In this document: positions 7,450 through 17,645 of the stretch, in pieces
Position numbering within the stretch: the stretch's first letter is position 1
Layout of the letters: each line of letters opens with the position of its first letter
Made by a program: the position numbers and the translations under genes
Assembly: GCA_011391215.1 (NCBI GenBank)
Contig: JAABQX010000009.1
Location: 1 to 49,046 of the forward strand
Direction of reading: 5' to 3'
Origin: Rhodocyclaceae bacterium
GTDB taxonomy: Bacteria; Pseudomonadota; Gammaproteobacteria; Burkholderiales; Rhodocyclaceae
Length of the DNA stretch: 49,046 bases
The notes under the pieces: generated by a model
Databases searched by the model: none
Told to the model about the DNA's origin: nothing
What the model saw: only the letters and a program-made list of their open reading frames with translations

Positions 7450-9683
7450 ACATGCGCTTCCACTTTCCCATCATCATCATCGACGAGGATTTCCGCTCGG
7501 AAAACGCCTCGGGCCTGGGCATTCGCGCACTCGCCGAAGCCATCCAGAAGGAAGGCATCGATGTACTCGGCGTGACCAGCTACGGCGACCTGAGTTCCTT
7601 CGCCCAGCAGCAGAGCCGCGCCTCGGCTTTTATCTTGTCCGTCGATGACGAAGAGCTGACCAACGAAGAAGAGGAAACCATCGCCGAACTGCGCGCCTTC
7701 GTCGAAGAGATCCGTTACAAGAACGCCGAAATTCCAATCTTCCTGCACGGCGAAACGCGCACCAGCCGCCATATCCCGAACGACATCCTGCGCGAGTTGC
7801 ACGGCTTCATCCATATGTTCGAGGACACGCCGGAGTTCATCGCCCGCCACGTCGTGCGCGAGGCAAAAAGCTACCTCGACTCGCTGCCGCCGCCCTTCTT
7901 CCGCGCGCTGACGCATTACGCCGCCGACGGCTCCTACTCCTGGCACTGTCCCGGCCACTCGGGTGGCGTCGCCTTCCTCAAGTCGCCGGTCGGCCAGATG
8001 TTTCACCAGTTCTTCGGCGAAAACATGCTGCGTGCCGACGTCTGCAACGCCGTCGAAGAGCTCGGCCAGCTACTCGACCATACGGGCCCCGTCGCCGCCT
8101 CCGAGCGCAATGCCGCGCGCATCTTCAACGCGGACCACCTGTTCTTCGTCACCAACGGCACGTCGACCTCCAACAAGATCGTCTGGCATTCCACTGTCGC
8201 GCCCAACGATATCGTCGTGGTCGACCGCAACTGCCACAAGTCGATCCTCCACGCGATCATGATGACCGGCGCGATCCCTGTTTTCCTCATGCCGACGCGC
8301 AACAACTACGGCATCATCGGCCCGATCCCGCGCGAGGAATTTCTCTGGGAAAACATCCAGAAGAAGATCGACGCCAACCCCTTCATCGCCGACAAGACCG
8401 CTAAGCCGCGCGTACTGACCATCACCCAGAGCACCTACGACGGCGTGCTCTACAACGTCGAAGACATCAAGGAGATGCTCGACGGCCGGATCGATACGCT
8501 GCACTTCGACGAAGCCTGGCTGCCGCACGCCGCCTTCCATGATTTTTACGGCGACTACCACGCCATCGGCGCCGACCGGCCGCGCTGCAAGGAATCGATG
8601 ATCTTTTCCACGCAGTCGACGCACAAGTTGCTGGCGGGTCTTTCGCAAGCGTCGCAAATCCTGGTGCAGGATGCCACCAACAACATGCTCGATCGCGACG
8701 TCTTCAACGAAGCGTATTTGATGCACACCTCGACTTCGCCGCAGTATTCGATCATCGCCTCCTGTGACGTGGCAGCGGCGATGATGGAGGAGCCGGGCGG
8801 TCCCGCGCTGGTGGAGGAATCCATCGCTGAAGCGCTCGATTTTCGCCGTGCGATGCGCAAGGTGGACGAAGAGTGGGGGGTGGACTGGTGGTTCAAGGTC
8901 TGGGGTCCTGATGACCTTTCGGAAGAAGGCATCGAGGAACGCGAAGCCTGGATGCTCAAGGCCGGTTCGCGCTGGCATGGCTTCGGCAATCTCGCCGAGG
9001 GCTTCAACCTGCTCGACCCGATCAAGGCCACCGTAATTACCCCGGGCCTCGACGTCGATGGCGATTTCTCCGATGCATTCGGCATCCCCGCCGCCATCGT
9101 CACCAAGTACCTCGCCGAGCATGGCGTGATCGTCGAGAAATGCGGTCTCTACAGCTTTTTCATCATGTTCACCATCGGCATCACTAAGGGCCGTTGGAAC
9201 ACGCTGGTGACCGCGCTGCAACAGTTCAAGGACGACTACGCCAAGAATCACCCGCTGTGGAAAGTGCTGCCCGAGTTCGTCGCCAAGCACCCGCGTTACG
9301 AGCGGGTCGGTTTGCGCGAGCTGTGCGCCCAGATCCACGAGGTCTACAAGGCCAATGACGTGGCGCGCCTGACCACCGAAATGTATCTGTCGAACATGGT
9401 GCCGGCGATGCGTCCGGCCGACGCCTTCGCCAAGATGGCCCATCGCGAAATCGATCGCGTGTCCATCGATGCGCTCGAAGGGCGCGTCACGGCGGTGCTG
9501 CTGACGCCTTATCCGCCGGGCATTCCACTCTTGATTCCGGGCGAGCGCTTCAACGCCACCATCGTCCGTTACCTGCAATTCGCCCGTGAATTCAATGCCA
9601 AGTTCCCCGGCTTCGAGACCGATATCCACGGCCTCGTGAAATCGGAAGGCAACGGCTATTACGTGGACTGCGTGCGTTCGTAG
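7446..9683 (+). CDS. PLP-dependent Orn/Lys/Arg decarboxylase (biodegradative type)
   Basis: A 745-residue fold-type I PLP enzyme that decarboxylates a basic amino acid to a polyamine or its precursor, and consumes a proton. The N-terminus (to about 130) resembles the response-regulator-like wing domain of the AdiA/CadA/SpeF family. The PLP-binding lysine lies in [14 protein letters not shown], around residue 393. Upstream are HCPGHSGG and [12 protein letters not shown], which bind the cofactor and its ring. The sequence alone does not fix the substrate. Arginine or lysine is most likely, given the similarity to inducible forms. ATGs at 7446 and 7452 are both possible starts. The gene is coupled to dcd by a 4-base overlap and its 3' end overlaps folA on the opposite strand by 25 bases. 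Confidence 0.88.
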   Translation: MNMRFHFPIIIIDEDFRSENASGLGIRALAEAIQKEGIDVLGVTSYGDLSSFAQQQSRASAFILSVDDEELTNEEEETIAELRAFVEEIRYKNAEIPIFLHGETRTSRHIPNDILRELHGFIHMFEDTPEFIARHVVREAKSYLDSLPPPFFRALTHYAADGSYSWHCPGHSGGVAFLKSPVGQMFHQFFGENMLRADVCNAVEELGQLLDHTGPVAASERNAARIFNADHLFFVTNGTSTSNKIVWHSTVAPNDIVVVDRNCHKSILHAIMMTGAIPVFLMPTRNNYGIIGPIPREEFLWENIQKKIDANPFIADKTAKPRVLTITQSTYDGVLYNVEDIKEMLDGRIDTLHFDEAWLPHAAFHDFYGDYHAIGADRPRCKESMIFSTQSTHKLLAGLSQASQILVQDATNNMLDRDVFNEAYLMHTSTSPQYSIIASCDVAAAMMEEPGGPALVEESIAEALDFRRAMRKVDEEWGVDWWFKVWGPDDLSEEGIEEREAWMLKAGSRWHGFGNLAEGFNLLDPIKATVITPGLDVDGDFSDAFGIPAAIVTKYLAEHGVIVEKCGLYSFFIMFTIGITKGRWNTLVTALQQFKDDYAKNHPLWKVLPEFVAKHPRYERVGLRELCAQIHEVYKANDVARLTTEMYLSNMVPAMRPADAFAKMAHREIDRVSIDALEGRVTAVLLTPYPPGIPLLIPGERFNATIVRYLQFAREFNAKFPGFETDIHGLVKSEGNGYYVDCVRS

Positions 9684-10150
9684 GTGACAAAGGCGTAGCG
9701 CAGACCCTCGGCGCTGATGCCTCTCTGACGCCCGACTTCGCGCCATTGCGCGCGGTCGAAAGCAGGGAAGTACGCATCGCCGTCGATGTCTGCATCGATC
9801 TCGGTCAGTTCCAGCCGTTCGGCTTTCTGAAATGCATGCGCATAGAGTTCCGCGCCGCCGATAATGAATGCCGTCCTGCCAACACCGACTTTTATGGCCT
9901 GATCCAGCGCATGCACTACCGTAGCGCCTGCTGCCGCATAGTCTGCGTTGCGCGTTACCACAACATTCAGTCTGTCGGGTAATGGACGAAAACGCTCCGG
10001 CAGCGATTCCCAGGTCTTGCGTCCCATGATGACCACGTTGCCGGTCGTCAATTGCCTGAAATGCTTCATGTCTTCCGGCAGGTGCCAGGGTAGCGCGTTG
10101 TTGCTGCCGATCACGCCATTGCGCGCCACGGCGGCAATCAATGTAATCAT
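9659..10150 (-). CDS. folA: Dihydrofolate reductase
   Basis: Reduces dihydrofolate to tetrahydrofolate with NADPH. At 163 residues it has the usual size. Visible motifs are the N-terminal LIAAVARNGVIGSNNALPWHLPED (quoted in part: NNALPWHLPED, with the active-site acid), MGRKTWESLP for NADPH binding, and IIGGAELY. Residues 87-94 (KVGVGRTA) are encoded by dispersed repeat copy 4 and fill the loop before FIIGG, where E. coli DHFR has a different sequence of about the same length. The start ATG overlaps the glgA stop by 4 bases, so folA is the last gene of the glycogen cluster transcript. Its end overlaps the decarboxylase convergently. Confidence 0.95.
   Translation of the reverse strand: MITLIAAVARNGVIGSNNALPWHLPEDMKHFRQLTTGNVVIMGRKTWESLPERFRPLPDRLNVVVTRNADYAAAGATVVHALDQAIKVGVGRTAFIIGGAELYAHAFQKAERLELTEIDADIDGDAYFPAFDRAQWREVGRQRGISAEGLRYAFVTYERTQST
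9870..9893 (+). repeat. Dispersed repeat, copy 4 (inside folA)
   Basis: A diverged copy, GCCGTCCTGCC then AACACCGACTTTT, with three base differences from the majority form. It lies wholly inside folA and encodes KVGVGRTA on the minus strand. Confidence 0.75.
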
Positions 10151-11607
10151 GTGGCGGCCGGTCGCAGGCTGCGGTAAAGATCCAGGTAGCGGCTGGCCGG
10201 GCCATTCCAGCTGTAGTCGCCGGCCATGGCGTTCTGCTGCAACTGATGCCAGCTGGCTTTGTCATGCCAGAGCAGCGCGGCCCAGCGGGCGGTGCCCACG
10301 ACCGCATCGAGGGTGGCGTCGTTGAACACGAAGCCGTTGGCGCTGCCATCCGCCAGGCCGGCCGCCGAGTAATTCACCACCGTATCGGCCAATCCGCCGG
10401 TGGCGCGCACCAGCGGCGGCGTGCCATAGGCAAGGCTGTACATCTGGTTCAGACCGCAGGGCTCGAAGCGCGAGGGCATCAGGAAGATGTCGGCGCCGGC
10501 TTCGATACGGTGCGCCAGCGCCTCGTTGAAGCCGATGGTTACTGCGACATTACCCGGGTGCCGTTCGGCAAGTTCGCGGAAGGCCGTTTCCAGACCTTTT
10601 TCGCCATTCCCGAGCACGACCAGTTGCGCCGGGAACTCGGCCAGCAGATCGCCCGCCGCCGCCACGAGATCCAGGCCTTTCTGGTAAGTCAGGCGGCTCA
10701 CGACGCCGAACAACGGGCAGTCGATACGTTCGGTCAGGCCGACCTGGCGTTGCAACTCCGCCTTGTTGGCTGCCTTGACATACAGATGCTCGCGATCATA
10801 CGGGGCGGCCAGATGGGGATCATGCGCCGGATTCCACGTCGCGTAATCGATGCCGTTCAGGATGCCGGTGAGCTGGCTGGCTCGATCGGTCAATAGCCCT
10901 TGCAAACCCATGCCCTCGGCCGGGCTCTGGATTTCATGTGCATACGTCGGACTCACCGTGGTCAGCGCATCGGCATGGCGCAAGCCGGCTTTGAGGAAGG
11001 ACATGTAGCCGTAATACTCGACGCCATCCATGTGCCAATCGCTGGAGGTCAGCGCGAGCTCACCCATCACGTCAGAAGAAAACACGCCCTGGAACGCCAG
11101 GTTGTGGATCGTCAGCACCGTTGCGGCGCCGTCGCTTTCGTAGAAGCGCAGGTAGTAGGGTGCGAGACCGGTCTGCCAGTCATGGCAATGCAGCACATCT
11201 GGCCGCCAGCCCGGAACCGGCGTGCCAGCGCCGGACAAGCGGGCGGCCACACGCGCCAGTAGCGCGAAACGCAAATGGTTGTCGGGCCAGTCATGCCCGT
11301 CGGCGCCAAGATAAGGGTTGCCAGGGCGATCGAAAAGCGCGGGGCAGTCGAGCAGAAAGAACTTCAGGCCGTCGGCACTTTCAGCTTCGTACAAATCGGC
11401 GCCCGGCAGGTGGCCACCCATCCAGGGTAAATGCACGAGGTGGTGCGCCTGGGGAAATGCATCGCGCAAGGCCGGATAGCGCGGCGCCAGCACGCGCATA
11501 TCGCAGCCTGCTTGTTGCAGCGCCAGCGGCAACGCACCGGCAACGTCACCGAGGCCGCCGGTTTTGACCCACGGTGTAATTTCCGAAGTGGCAAACAAGA
11601 CTTTCAC
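10147..11607 (-). CDS. glgA: Glycogen synthase (ADP-glucose type)
   Basis: GT5 glycosyltransferase that extends alpha-1,4-glucan from ADP-glucose made by GlgC. The product is 486 residues, the normal length. The N-terminal KTGGLGDVAGALP is the ADP-glucose-binding signature. HCHDWQTGLAP, LTIHNLAFQG and the C-terminal EPCGLNQMYSLAYGT followed by TGGLADTV are typical. It lies 10 bases downstream of pgi on the same strand and overlaps folA by 4 bases. Confidence 0.96.
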   Translation of the reverse strand: MKVLFATSEITPWVKTGGLGDVAGALPLALQQAGCDMRVLAPRYPALRDAFPQAHHLVHLPWMGGHLPGADLYEAESADGLKFFLLDCPALFDRPGNPYLGADGHDWPDNHLRFALLARVAARLSGAGTPVPGWRPDVLHCHDWQTGLAPYYLRFYESDGAATVLTIHNLAFQGVFSSDVMGELALTSSDWHMDGVEYYGYMSFLKAGLRHADALTTVSPTYAHEIQSPAEGMGLQGLLTDRASQLTGILNGIDYATWNPAHDPHLAAPYDREHLYVKAANKAELQRQVGLTERIDCPLFGVVSRLTYQKGLDLVAAAGDLLAEFPAQLVVLGNGEKGLETAFRELAERHPGNVAVTIGFNEALAHRIEAGADIFLMPSRFEPCGLNQMYSLAYGTPPLVRATGGLADTVVNYSAAGLADGSANGFVFNDATLDAVVGTARWAALLWHDKASWHQLQQNAMAGDYSWNGPASRYLDLYRSLRPAAT

Positions 11608-11617
11608 GTGGCGGCTT

Positions 11618-13276
11618 TCATGATTTGATGGCGGCGATCAGGCCGGCGGTTGAGCTATCGACGTTGGCTACAGGTACCTTGCCTTCGATCATCGGCAGCA
11701 ACGAATTGGCGATCTGCTTGCCGTATTCGACACCCCACTGATCGAAAGCGTCGAGGTGCCAGAGCACGCCGAGGGTAAATACCTTGTGTTCATAGAGTGC
11801 AATAAGCGCGCCGAGGGTGTGTGGGTCGAGTCTGGGCAGCAACAGCGTCGTCGACGGCTGGTTGCCGGGGAAGATTTTGTAAGGGGCGAGAAAAGTCGGC
11901 GCCAAGGCAACGCCTTCCTGTGTTTGGGCGGCCGCCGTCAACTCGGCGAGCGCTTCGGCTTCGGTCTTGCCCTTCATCAACGCGGAGCTCTGTGCGAAAC
12001 AGTTGGCCAGCAACTTTTCGTGATGGCCGGGCAGCGGGAAATCGGGTTCGCGGCAGGCGATGAATTCGCAGGAGAGCGCCCTGCCTCCCTGGTGCAGCAG
12101 TTGGTAGAACGCATGCTGGCCATTCGTGCCCGGCTCGCCCCAGATGATGGGCAAGGTGGGGCAGCCGACCAGTTTGCCGTCGCGGTCGATCTGCTTGCCG
12201 AGGCTTTCCATTTCGAGCTGTTGCAGGTAACGCGGCAACAGGCCCAGCGACTGGCTGTAAGGCAATACTGCACGGGTTTGCAGGCCGATGAAGTCGGCAT
12301 TCCAGAGCTCGATCAACGCGAGGATCGCCGGCAGGTTTTCCAGCGGCGGCGCAGTAAAAAAGTGCTCATCCATCGCCCGGGCGCCCGCCAGGAGTTCCTC
12401 GAATCCCTTGAATCCGATTGCCAGCGCCACCGGCAGTCCGATCGCCGACCACAGCGAAAAGCGACCGCCAACCCAATCCCAGAAAGCAAAGGCGTTATCA
12501 GGGTCGATACCGAAAGCTGCCACGCGGTCGAGTGCGGTGGACACGGCAACGAAGTGGCGTGCCACGGCCACGTCCCCCAACGCTGCGGTCAGCCAGGCGC
12601 GCGCCGAGGTGGCATTCTGCATCGTTTCCTGCGTGGTGAAGGTCTTGCTGGCGATAATGAACAAAGTGGTGCGCGGCGTCAGGTTTGCCAGCGTGGTGGC
12701 GAGATCGGCACCATCGAGGTTGGCCACGTAATGCACGCGCAAATGCGGCACGCGGTGTGCAGAGAGCGCCTGGGTCGCCATACGCGGGCCCAGATCGGAG
12801 CCGCCGATGCCGATGTTGACGATGTCGGTAATCGGCTCGCCGGTGGCGCCGCGCCATTTGCCCGAGTGGATGGCGTCGCAGAAGCCACGCATCTTGTCGA
12901 GTACCGCGCGCACATCGGGCATGACGTCGTGGCCGGCGACCATGAGCGGACCACCGGCATGGCCAATGTTACGCAGGGCAACGTGCAGCACGGCACGGTT
13001 TTCGGTATGGTTGATCGGCTCGCCGGCGCGCATGCGCGCAATCCAGCCGGGCACATCGGCGGTTTCCCACAAGCCGACCAGAAGCGGCAGGGTATCCGGG
13101 GTAATGCGCTGTTTGGAAAGGTCGAGCAGCCAATCGTCACCGTGGTTCCAGTGCACCGAAAGGCGTTGAAAGCGTGTCGGGTCGGCAGCGAAAAGATCGC
13201 GCAGATGCTGGTCGCGCAGGCCGTGGGCATGGCGCTCGGCGTGCTTCCAGGCGGGTGAATGAAGAATGGGTGTCAT
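11618..13276 (-). CDS. pgi: Glucose-6-phosphate isomerase
   Basis: Interconverts glucose-6-phosphate and fructose-6-phosphate, linking glycogen metabolism to glycolysis. The 552 residues match the family. Signatures visible are GIGGSDLGPRM, IASKTFTTQETMQNA, the PGI signature region around WGEPGTNGQHAFYQLLHQG (seen as EPGTNGQHAFYQ), and the C-terminal GVEYGKQIANSLLP with the catalytic Lys. The ATG overlaps the glgP stop by 4 bases, which indicates translational coupling in the glycogen cluster. Confidence 0.96.
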   Translation of the reverse strand: MTPILHSPAWKHAERHAHGLRDQHLRDLFAADPTRFQRLSVHWNHGDDWLLDLSKQRITPDTLPLLVGLWETADVPGWIARMRAGEPINHTENRAVLHVALRNIGHAGGPLMVAGHDVMPDVRAVLDKMRGFCDAIHSGKWRGATGEPITDIVNIGIGGSDLGPRMATQALSAHRVPHLRVHYVANLDGADLATTLANLTPRTTLFIIASKTFTTQETMQNATSARAWLTAALGDVAVARHFVAVSTALDRVAAFGIDPDNAFAFWDWVGGRFSLWSAIGLPVALAIGFKGFEELLAGARAMDEHFFTAPPLENLPAILALIELWNADFIGLQTRAVLPYSQSLGLLPRYLQQLEMESLGKQIDRDGKLVGCPTLPIIWGEPGTNGQHAFYQLLHQGGRALSCEFIACREPDFPLPGHHEKLLANCFAQSSALMKGKTEAEALAELTAAAQTQEGVALAPTFLAPYKIFPGNQPSTTLLLPRLDPHTLGALIALYEHKVFTLGVLWHLDAFDQWGVEYGKQIANSLLPMIEGKVPVANVDSSTAGLIAAIKS

Positions 13277-15834
13277 AGCCAGATCATCATGCCCATCTCG
13301 AAGGGATGGGTCAGCAATTCGTGGTGGGGGTAAGCGCGGATACGGTAATCGATCTTGCCGCAGACATCCGGCGTCAGCATGATGGTGAAGATGCTCTCGC
13401 CGCCCTCCCCCGGCCCCTTGTATTCGAGGGGCATGCGGCGCGGCGGTTTCGATTTCGCATTGGCGCCGGGTCTCGCCATGAGCATTTCAACAGTAATGTC
13501 TTCCGGCTGCAGACCATCGAGGCGCACGGCGACCTCGAAACACAGGCTTTCGCCATAGGCAATCCGCCTGACCGGATTGTCGACGCGCCGCAAGCTGACC
13601 TGCGGCCATGCGTGCTGCACTTTTTGTTTCCAGTCGGCCAACTTGCGTGCCGCAGCAAACTTTTTGGCGCTCTTGAGCCGCCATTGCTGGTCGGCCGGTG
13701 CATAGAACTTGGTGACATACTCACCGACCATGCGCGCCGAGGTGAAATGCGGCGTGATGGTCGCCATCGAACGTTTGGCCATGCTGACCCAACCCGGCGA
13801 AAACCCCATCGGCCCGCGTGCGTAATAGAGCGGGATCACCTTGTCCTGCAAAGTCTCGTAGAGCGAACGGCCCTCCTCCTGGTCACGGCGTTCTTCGTCA
13901 TGGATGCTCGACGCCGGCTTGATCGCCCAACCGTTCGCACCGTCTTCACCTTCATGAAAACCTTCACCCCACCAGCCATCGAGCACCGAGAGATTGGGGA
14001 CGCCATTGATGGCGGCTTTCATGCCCGAGGTACCGGAGGCCTCGAGCGGGTAGATGGGATTGTTGAGCCAGACGTCGACACCGGAAACCAGGCGACGCGC
14101 CAGACGCAGGTCATAACCTTCGACGAGCAGGAAGTGGCCCTCGAATTCCGGCATCTGCGCAACCTCATGGATGCGGCGGATGAAGGCCTGGCCGGGCTGG
14201 TCGGCCGGATGGGCCTTGCCGGCAAAGATGAACAATACCGGATGCTCGGGATTGCAGATGAGGCGCTGCAGGTGGTCGAGATCGCGGAACAGCAGCGTCG
14301 CACGCTTGTAGGTGGCAAAACGGCGGGCGAAGCCGATGGTCAGGACGTTGGGGTTTTCGGCATCGGCCAGTTGCAACAGTCGATCGATATGCGACTGAGA
14401 GCTCTGATTACGGGTGTACTGCTGCGTGATGCGATGGCGCACCAACTGGAGCATCTGTGCCTTGATCGACTGGCGCACGCTCCAGAACGCATGGTCGCGA
14501 ATGGCGTGGATCTCCGACCAACATTGCGGGTCCGTCAGCCGCTGGCGCCAGGCCGGGCCGAGGACACGATCAAAGGTTTCATGCCAGAGATCGGAAAGGA
14601 AAGTCGGCACATGGACACCGTTGGTGACATAGCTGATCGGGTTTTCGGTCGGCTCGATTTGCGGCCACAGGCTGGCGCAGATCTCCGCAGAAACGGTGCC
14701 GTGGATGCGCGACACGCCATTGTGAAAACGCGAGCCGCGAATGGCCAGCGCCGTCATGTTGAAATCCGGCTGTTCGTTGATGCGGCCAAGTGCGATCAGA
14801 TTATTGATGTCGCAGCCCATGTCGTGACAGCATTCCTCGAAGTAACGGCGGATCGAATCTTCGGCAAAATGGTCATGGCCGGCAGGTACCGGCGTATGGG
14901 TGGTGAACACGGTATTGCTGGCCACCGCTTCGAGCGCACTGGAAAAATCCAGCCCGTCCTTGATCAGGTCGCGGGTGCGCTCGAGAATGAGGAAAGCGGC
15001 ATGGCCCTCATTGATATGCCAGACCGTCGGTTTGAGCCCGATTTCGGCCAGTGCACGCACGCCGCCCATGCCGAGCACAATCTCCTGTTCCAGACGCATG
15101 CTGCGATCGCCGCCGTAGAGCTGGTGAGCAATATTGCGGTCATGCGCAGTATTCTTCTCGAGGTCGGTGTCGAGCAGGTAAAGCGTGATATGGCCGACTC
15201 GCGTTGACCAGACCTTAATATGCACATCGCGGCCGGGCATGCGCACGCTGACTTCGAGATCGCTGCCATCCTTGCGCTTGACCGGCACGACGGGCAGGTC
15301 GTCAAAGTCGGCATCGTTGTACTGCGCATGCTGGCGTCCTTCGCCGTCGATGCTTTGCAGGAAATAACCCTGGCGATAGAGGAGCCCGATGCCGACGAAA
15401 GGCAGGTTCAGGTCACTGGCGGTCTTGCAATGATCGCCCGCCAGGATGCCGAGACCGCCCGAGTAGATCGGCAGGCTCTCATGGAAGCCGAACTCGGCAC
15501 AAAAATAGGCGACCAGGCTGCCTTCCGGCAAGTGCGGGCCATGCTCGCGCCCCGGATTGTCATGGTAAGTGTCGTAAGCCGAGAGTACCCGCGCCAGGGT
15601 ACCGAGAAACACCGGATCTTCCGCCGCCTCGTCGAGCCGATGCTGGTCGATACGCTTCAGGAAGGCCTTCGGGCTATGTCCGACGGTCCCCCAGAGTTTT
15701 TGCCCGAGACGGGCGAACAGGTTACGTGTCGGCCGGTCCCAGCTGTACCAAAGATTATTGGCGAGTTCATTGAGTCGCTCCAGGCGCGCGGGCAGTTGCG
15801 GATTGACTTCGAGTTGGAATTGGGTGCCGGCCAT
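13273..15834 (-). CDS. glgP: Alpha-glucan (glycogen) phosphorylase
   Basis: Releases glucose-1-phosphate from alpha-1,4-glucan using PLP. The 853-residue protein starts with a DUF3417-like N-terminal region (LNELANNLWYSWD), which marks the branch of glucan phosphorylases found in Thermotoga and many proteobacteria, not the E. coli MalP/GlgP branch. The PLP lysine region reads EASGTSGMKAAINGVPN. FAGKAHPADQPG and NEGHAAF are also family motifs. The last ~100 residues appear to form a small beta-rich extension (LEYKGPG, DVCGKIDYRIRAYP). The gene lies 41 bases downstream of the GH57 gene on the same strand. Confidence 0.94.
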   Translation of the reverse strand: MAGTQFQLEVNPQLPARLERLNELANNLWYSWDRPTRNLFARLGQKLWGTVGHSPKAFLKRIDQHRLDEAAEDPVFLGTLARVLSAYDTYHDNPGREHGPHLPEGSLVAYFCAEFGFHESLPIYSGGLGILAGDHCKTASDLNLPFVGIGLLYRQGYFLQSIDGEGRQHAQYNDADFDDLPVVPVKRKDGSDLEVSVRMPGRDVHIKVWSTRVGHITLYLLDTDLEKNTAHDRNIAHQLYGGDRSMRLEQEIVLGMGGVRALAEIGLKPTVWHINEGHAAFLILERTRDLIKDGLDFSSALEAVASNTVFTTHTPVPAGHDHFAEDSIRRYFEECCHDMGCDINNLIALGRINEQPDFNMTALAIRGSRFHNGVSRIHGTVSAEICASLWPQIEPTENPISYVTNGVHVPTFLSDLWHETFDRVLGPAWRQRLTDPQCWSEIHAIRDHAFWSVRQSIKAQMLQLVRHRITQQYTRNQSSQSHIDRLLQLADAENPNVLTIGFARRFATYKRATLLFRDLDHLQRLICNPEHPVLFIFAGKAHPADQPGQAFIRRIHEVAQMPEFEGHFLLVEGYDLRLARRLVSGVDVWLNNPIYPLEASGTSGMKAAINGVPNLSVLDGWWGEGFHEGEDGANGWAIKPASSIHDEERRDQEEGRSLYETLQDKVIPLYYARGPMGFSPGWVSMAKRSMATITPHFTSARMVGEYVTKFYAPADQQWRLKSAKKFAAARKLADWKQKVQHAWPQVSLRRVDNPVRRIAYGESLCFEVAVRLDGLQPEDITVEMLMARPGANAKSKPPRRMPLEYKGPGEGGESIFTIMLTPDVCGKIDYRIRAYPHHELLTHPFEMGMMIWL

Positions 15835-15875
15835 GATGATCCCGTCTTGAGTTTGTTAGTCGAATATTACGCAGG

Positions 15876-17612
15876 TTAGGCAGTGGGTGCAGTTGCGCGG
15901 CGCATGGCGCCTCCCGCGTCGACCGGAACGGCATCGTCCCGGCCTGCGGAGATCGGCACCTCGAGCTGGGCCGGCGGCGCCAGTTGCAGACAGCGATACA
16001 GATTGGCCAGATTGCGGCGGAACAGCTGGTCAAAGCTGACCACGGCCTGTGCCGGGTTGTAGTCGCCAAACCACCAGAACCAGTCGGAGCTTTCACAAAC
16101 AGTGAGCTGGGCCTCCGCCTCCGCCGCCGCCTCGGCAGAAAGCCGGCCGCTGGCAATGATCTGGTCGAAGCTGTGTTTTGCTGCACACAAGAGATCCCAG
16201 GCGTGGTTCTTTGCCGGGTCGCCGATCCAGGTGGACAAATTGCCATATACCCAGCTGCCCGCTGTCAGGTGGTGTAGCTGGCCGGGCGCAGGACTGGCGG
16301 CATCTTCCAGCACATCGACATAAGTGCGCGTGCGGATTTGCGGGTGCGCCTCAAGCAGGCCATACAGATCCTCAAAGAAATAGTAGCCGTTGTACGGGTA
16401 GTACTCCCAGGCATTTTCGCCGTCGAGAATAATGCTGACCTGGGGCGTGGCATCCGCCGGTGCGGCAGCGGCTGCCGTTGCTATGGCCTCAAGCTGGGCG
16501 ACGAAGTGTGCGGCAGCGTCACGGCCGTGCCACTTCGAATACTCGAAACCGATCAAGTCGGAAAGGCGATCATCGCGAAAGAACAAGGTCATCCCCGGCG
16601 CTTCCGCGATCTGCCATGACTGGCAAGCGGCAGCGGGATGACGGGCGGCGTGATGCGCGCCGAGACTTTGCTTCAAAACATTTTCACCGCTGGCCATCCA
16701 GCGGCAGCCATGGGCGGCGGCGAGGTGAGCAAATGCGGCCGACAAGGCGCCTTCGGCCGGCCACATGCCGGCAGGCTCCTTGCCGAAACGCTGCGCATGG
16801 CTGCTTCTGGCCGTTTCAAGGTGCTTGCGCACGCGATCCCTACCGCCGGGATAAGTGGTGGCGAGCGGCAGCGGTGCTTCGGGTACAGCCTCGCGCGCGG
16901 ACTGGAAATCGAGCAGCAGGGGTGATAACGGATGGCTGTAGGGCGTCGTGGTCAGCTCGATCTGGCCACGCGACTGCAAGGTGCGATAGCGCGGTACCAG
17001 ATTGGCGAGCGTCTTGCCGATGAGCGCCAGCAGATTCTGACGGTCGGTCAGGCTGAAACCTTCCCCCTTGGCCATCAACTCGGCCAGCAGGGGCTCGTTG
17101 CGGCGCTCGGTTTCGCCTGTCCAGACCAGGTGATACCAGGTCACCAGATCGGCCAAATAGGCGCCCGACAGGTAGGTCAGGGCCGCCTCGCCCTCACGTG
17201 CCAGCGATTCGTGCAACTCATGCAGCCGCTGGTAGCGCGGGAAAGGCGCCAGCATCGTGGCGTGATGGCAGCGGAAACACGCCTGCAGCAGAAAAGCGCG
17301 CTCCTCCTTGTCCAACCGGTCCAGATCGGGTGTCGCGAGGAGACGCAACAGGGGATCACGGAAGCCGTCGGGCTGCAACTGCGCGGCCGCGAACTGCGCG
17401 ATGTAGTCGTCTATCTGGTCGAGCAACACCGGCACGAAATTGACAACGGCACGAATCTTCGGATGGCGTTCCAGATGCGCCACCATGTCGGTGTAATCCT
17501 TCAGGGCGTGCAAATAGGTCCAGGGCATAACGAACTCACCGCTCGCATGATCGCGATAGTCCGGCTGGTGCATATGCCAGAGAAATATCAGATCAAGCTG
17601 CGGCGCGTTCAT
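15876..17612 (-). CDS. Glycoside hydrolase family 57 protein (alpha-amylase or glucanotransferase type)
   Basis: A 578-residue GH57 enzyme acting on alpha-glucan. FLWHMHQPDY at residues 10-19 is the first GH57 signature. GMWPAEGALS carries the probable nucleophile Glu, and ILDGENAWEYYPYNG holds the probable acid/base Asp. No signal peptide is visible, so it should act on intracellular glycogen. GH57 includes amylases, 4-alpha-glucanotransferases and branching enzymes. The substrate cannot be decided from these motifs. Because no glgB or glgX appears in the cluster, a branching or debranching role is worth considering. It lies between glgC and glgP, all on one strand. Confidence 0.88.
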   Translation of the reverse strand: MNAPQLDLIFLWHMHQPDYRDHASGEFVMPWTYLHALKDYTDMVAHLERHPKIRAVVNFVPVLLDQIDDYIAQFAAAQLQPDGFRDPLLRLLATPDLDRLDKEERAFLLQACFRCHHATMLAPFPRYQRLHELHESLAREGEAALTYLSGAYLADLVTWYHLVWTGETERRNEPLLAELMAKGEGFSLTDRQNLLALIGKTLANLVPRYRTLQSRGQIELTTTPYSHPLSPLLLDFQSAREAVPEAPLPLATTYPGGRDRVRKHLETARSSHAQRFGKEPAGMWPAEGALSAAFAHLAAAHGCRWMASGENVLKQSLGAHHAARHPAAACQSWQIAEAPGMTLFFRDDRLSDLIGFEYSKWHGRDAAAHFVAQLEAIATAAAAAPADATPQVSIILDGENAWEYYPYNGYYFFEDLYGLLEAHPQIRTRTYVDVLEDAASPAPGQLHHLTAGSWVYGNLSTWIGDPAKNHAWDLLCAAKHSFDQIIASGRLSAEAAAEAEAQLTVCESSDWFWWFGDYNPAQAVVSFDQLFRRNLANLYRCLQLAPPAQLEVPISAGRDDAVPVDAGGAMRRATAPTA

Positions 17613-17645
17613 GGAGCGCTCGGGAAACCAGTGGGACGGTGCGCG

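Noticed and set aside
8070-10349. 759-residue minus-strand ORF opposite the decarboxylase and across folA
   Set aside because: Shadow frame without recognisable motifs; the plus-strand decarboxylase and the folA frame explain the same DNA.
11891-11910. AAAAGTCGGCGCC in pgi as a twelfth repeat copy
   Set aside because: Only the first 13 bases fit. The rest (AAGGCAACGCC) diverges, so it may be chance or a decayed copy.
13306-15207. 633-residue plus-strand ORF opposite glgP
   Set aside because: Antisense shadow of a well-supported glucan phosphorylase.
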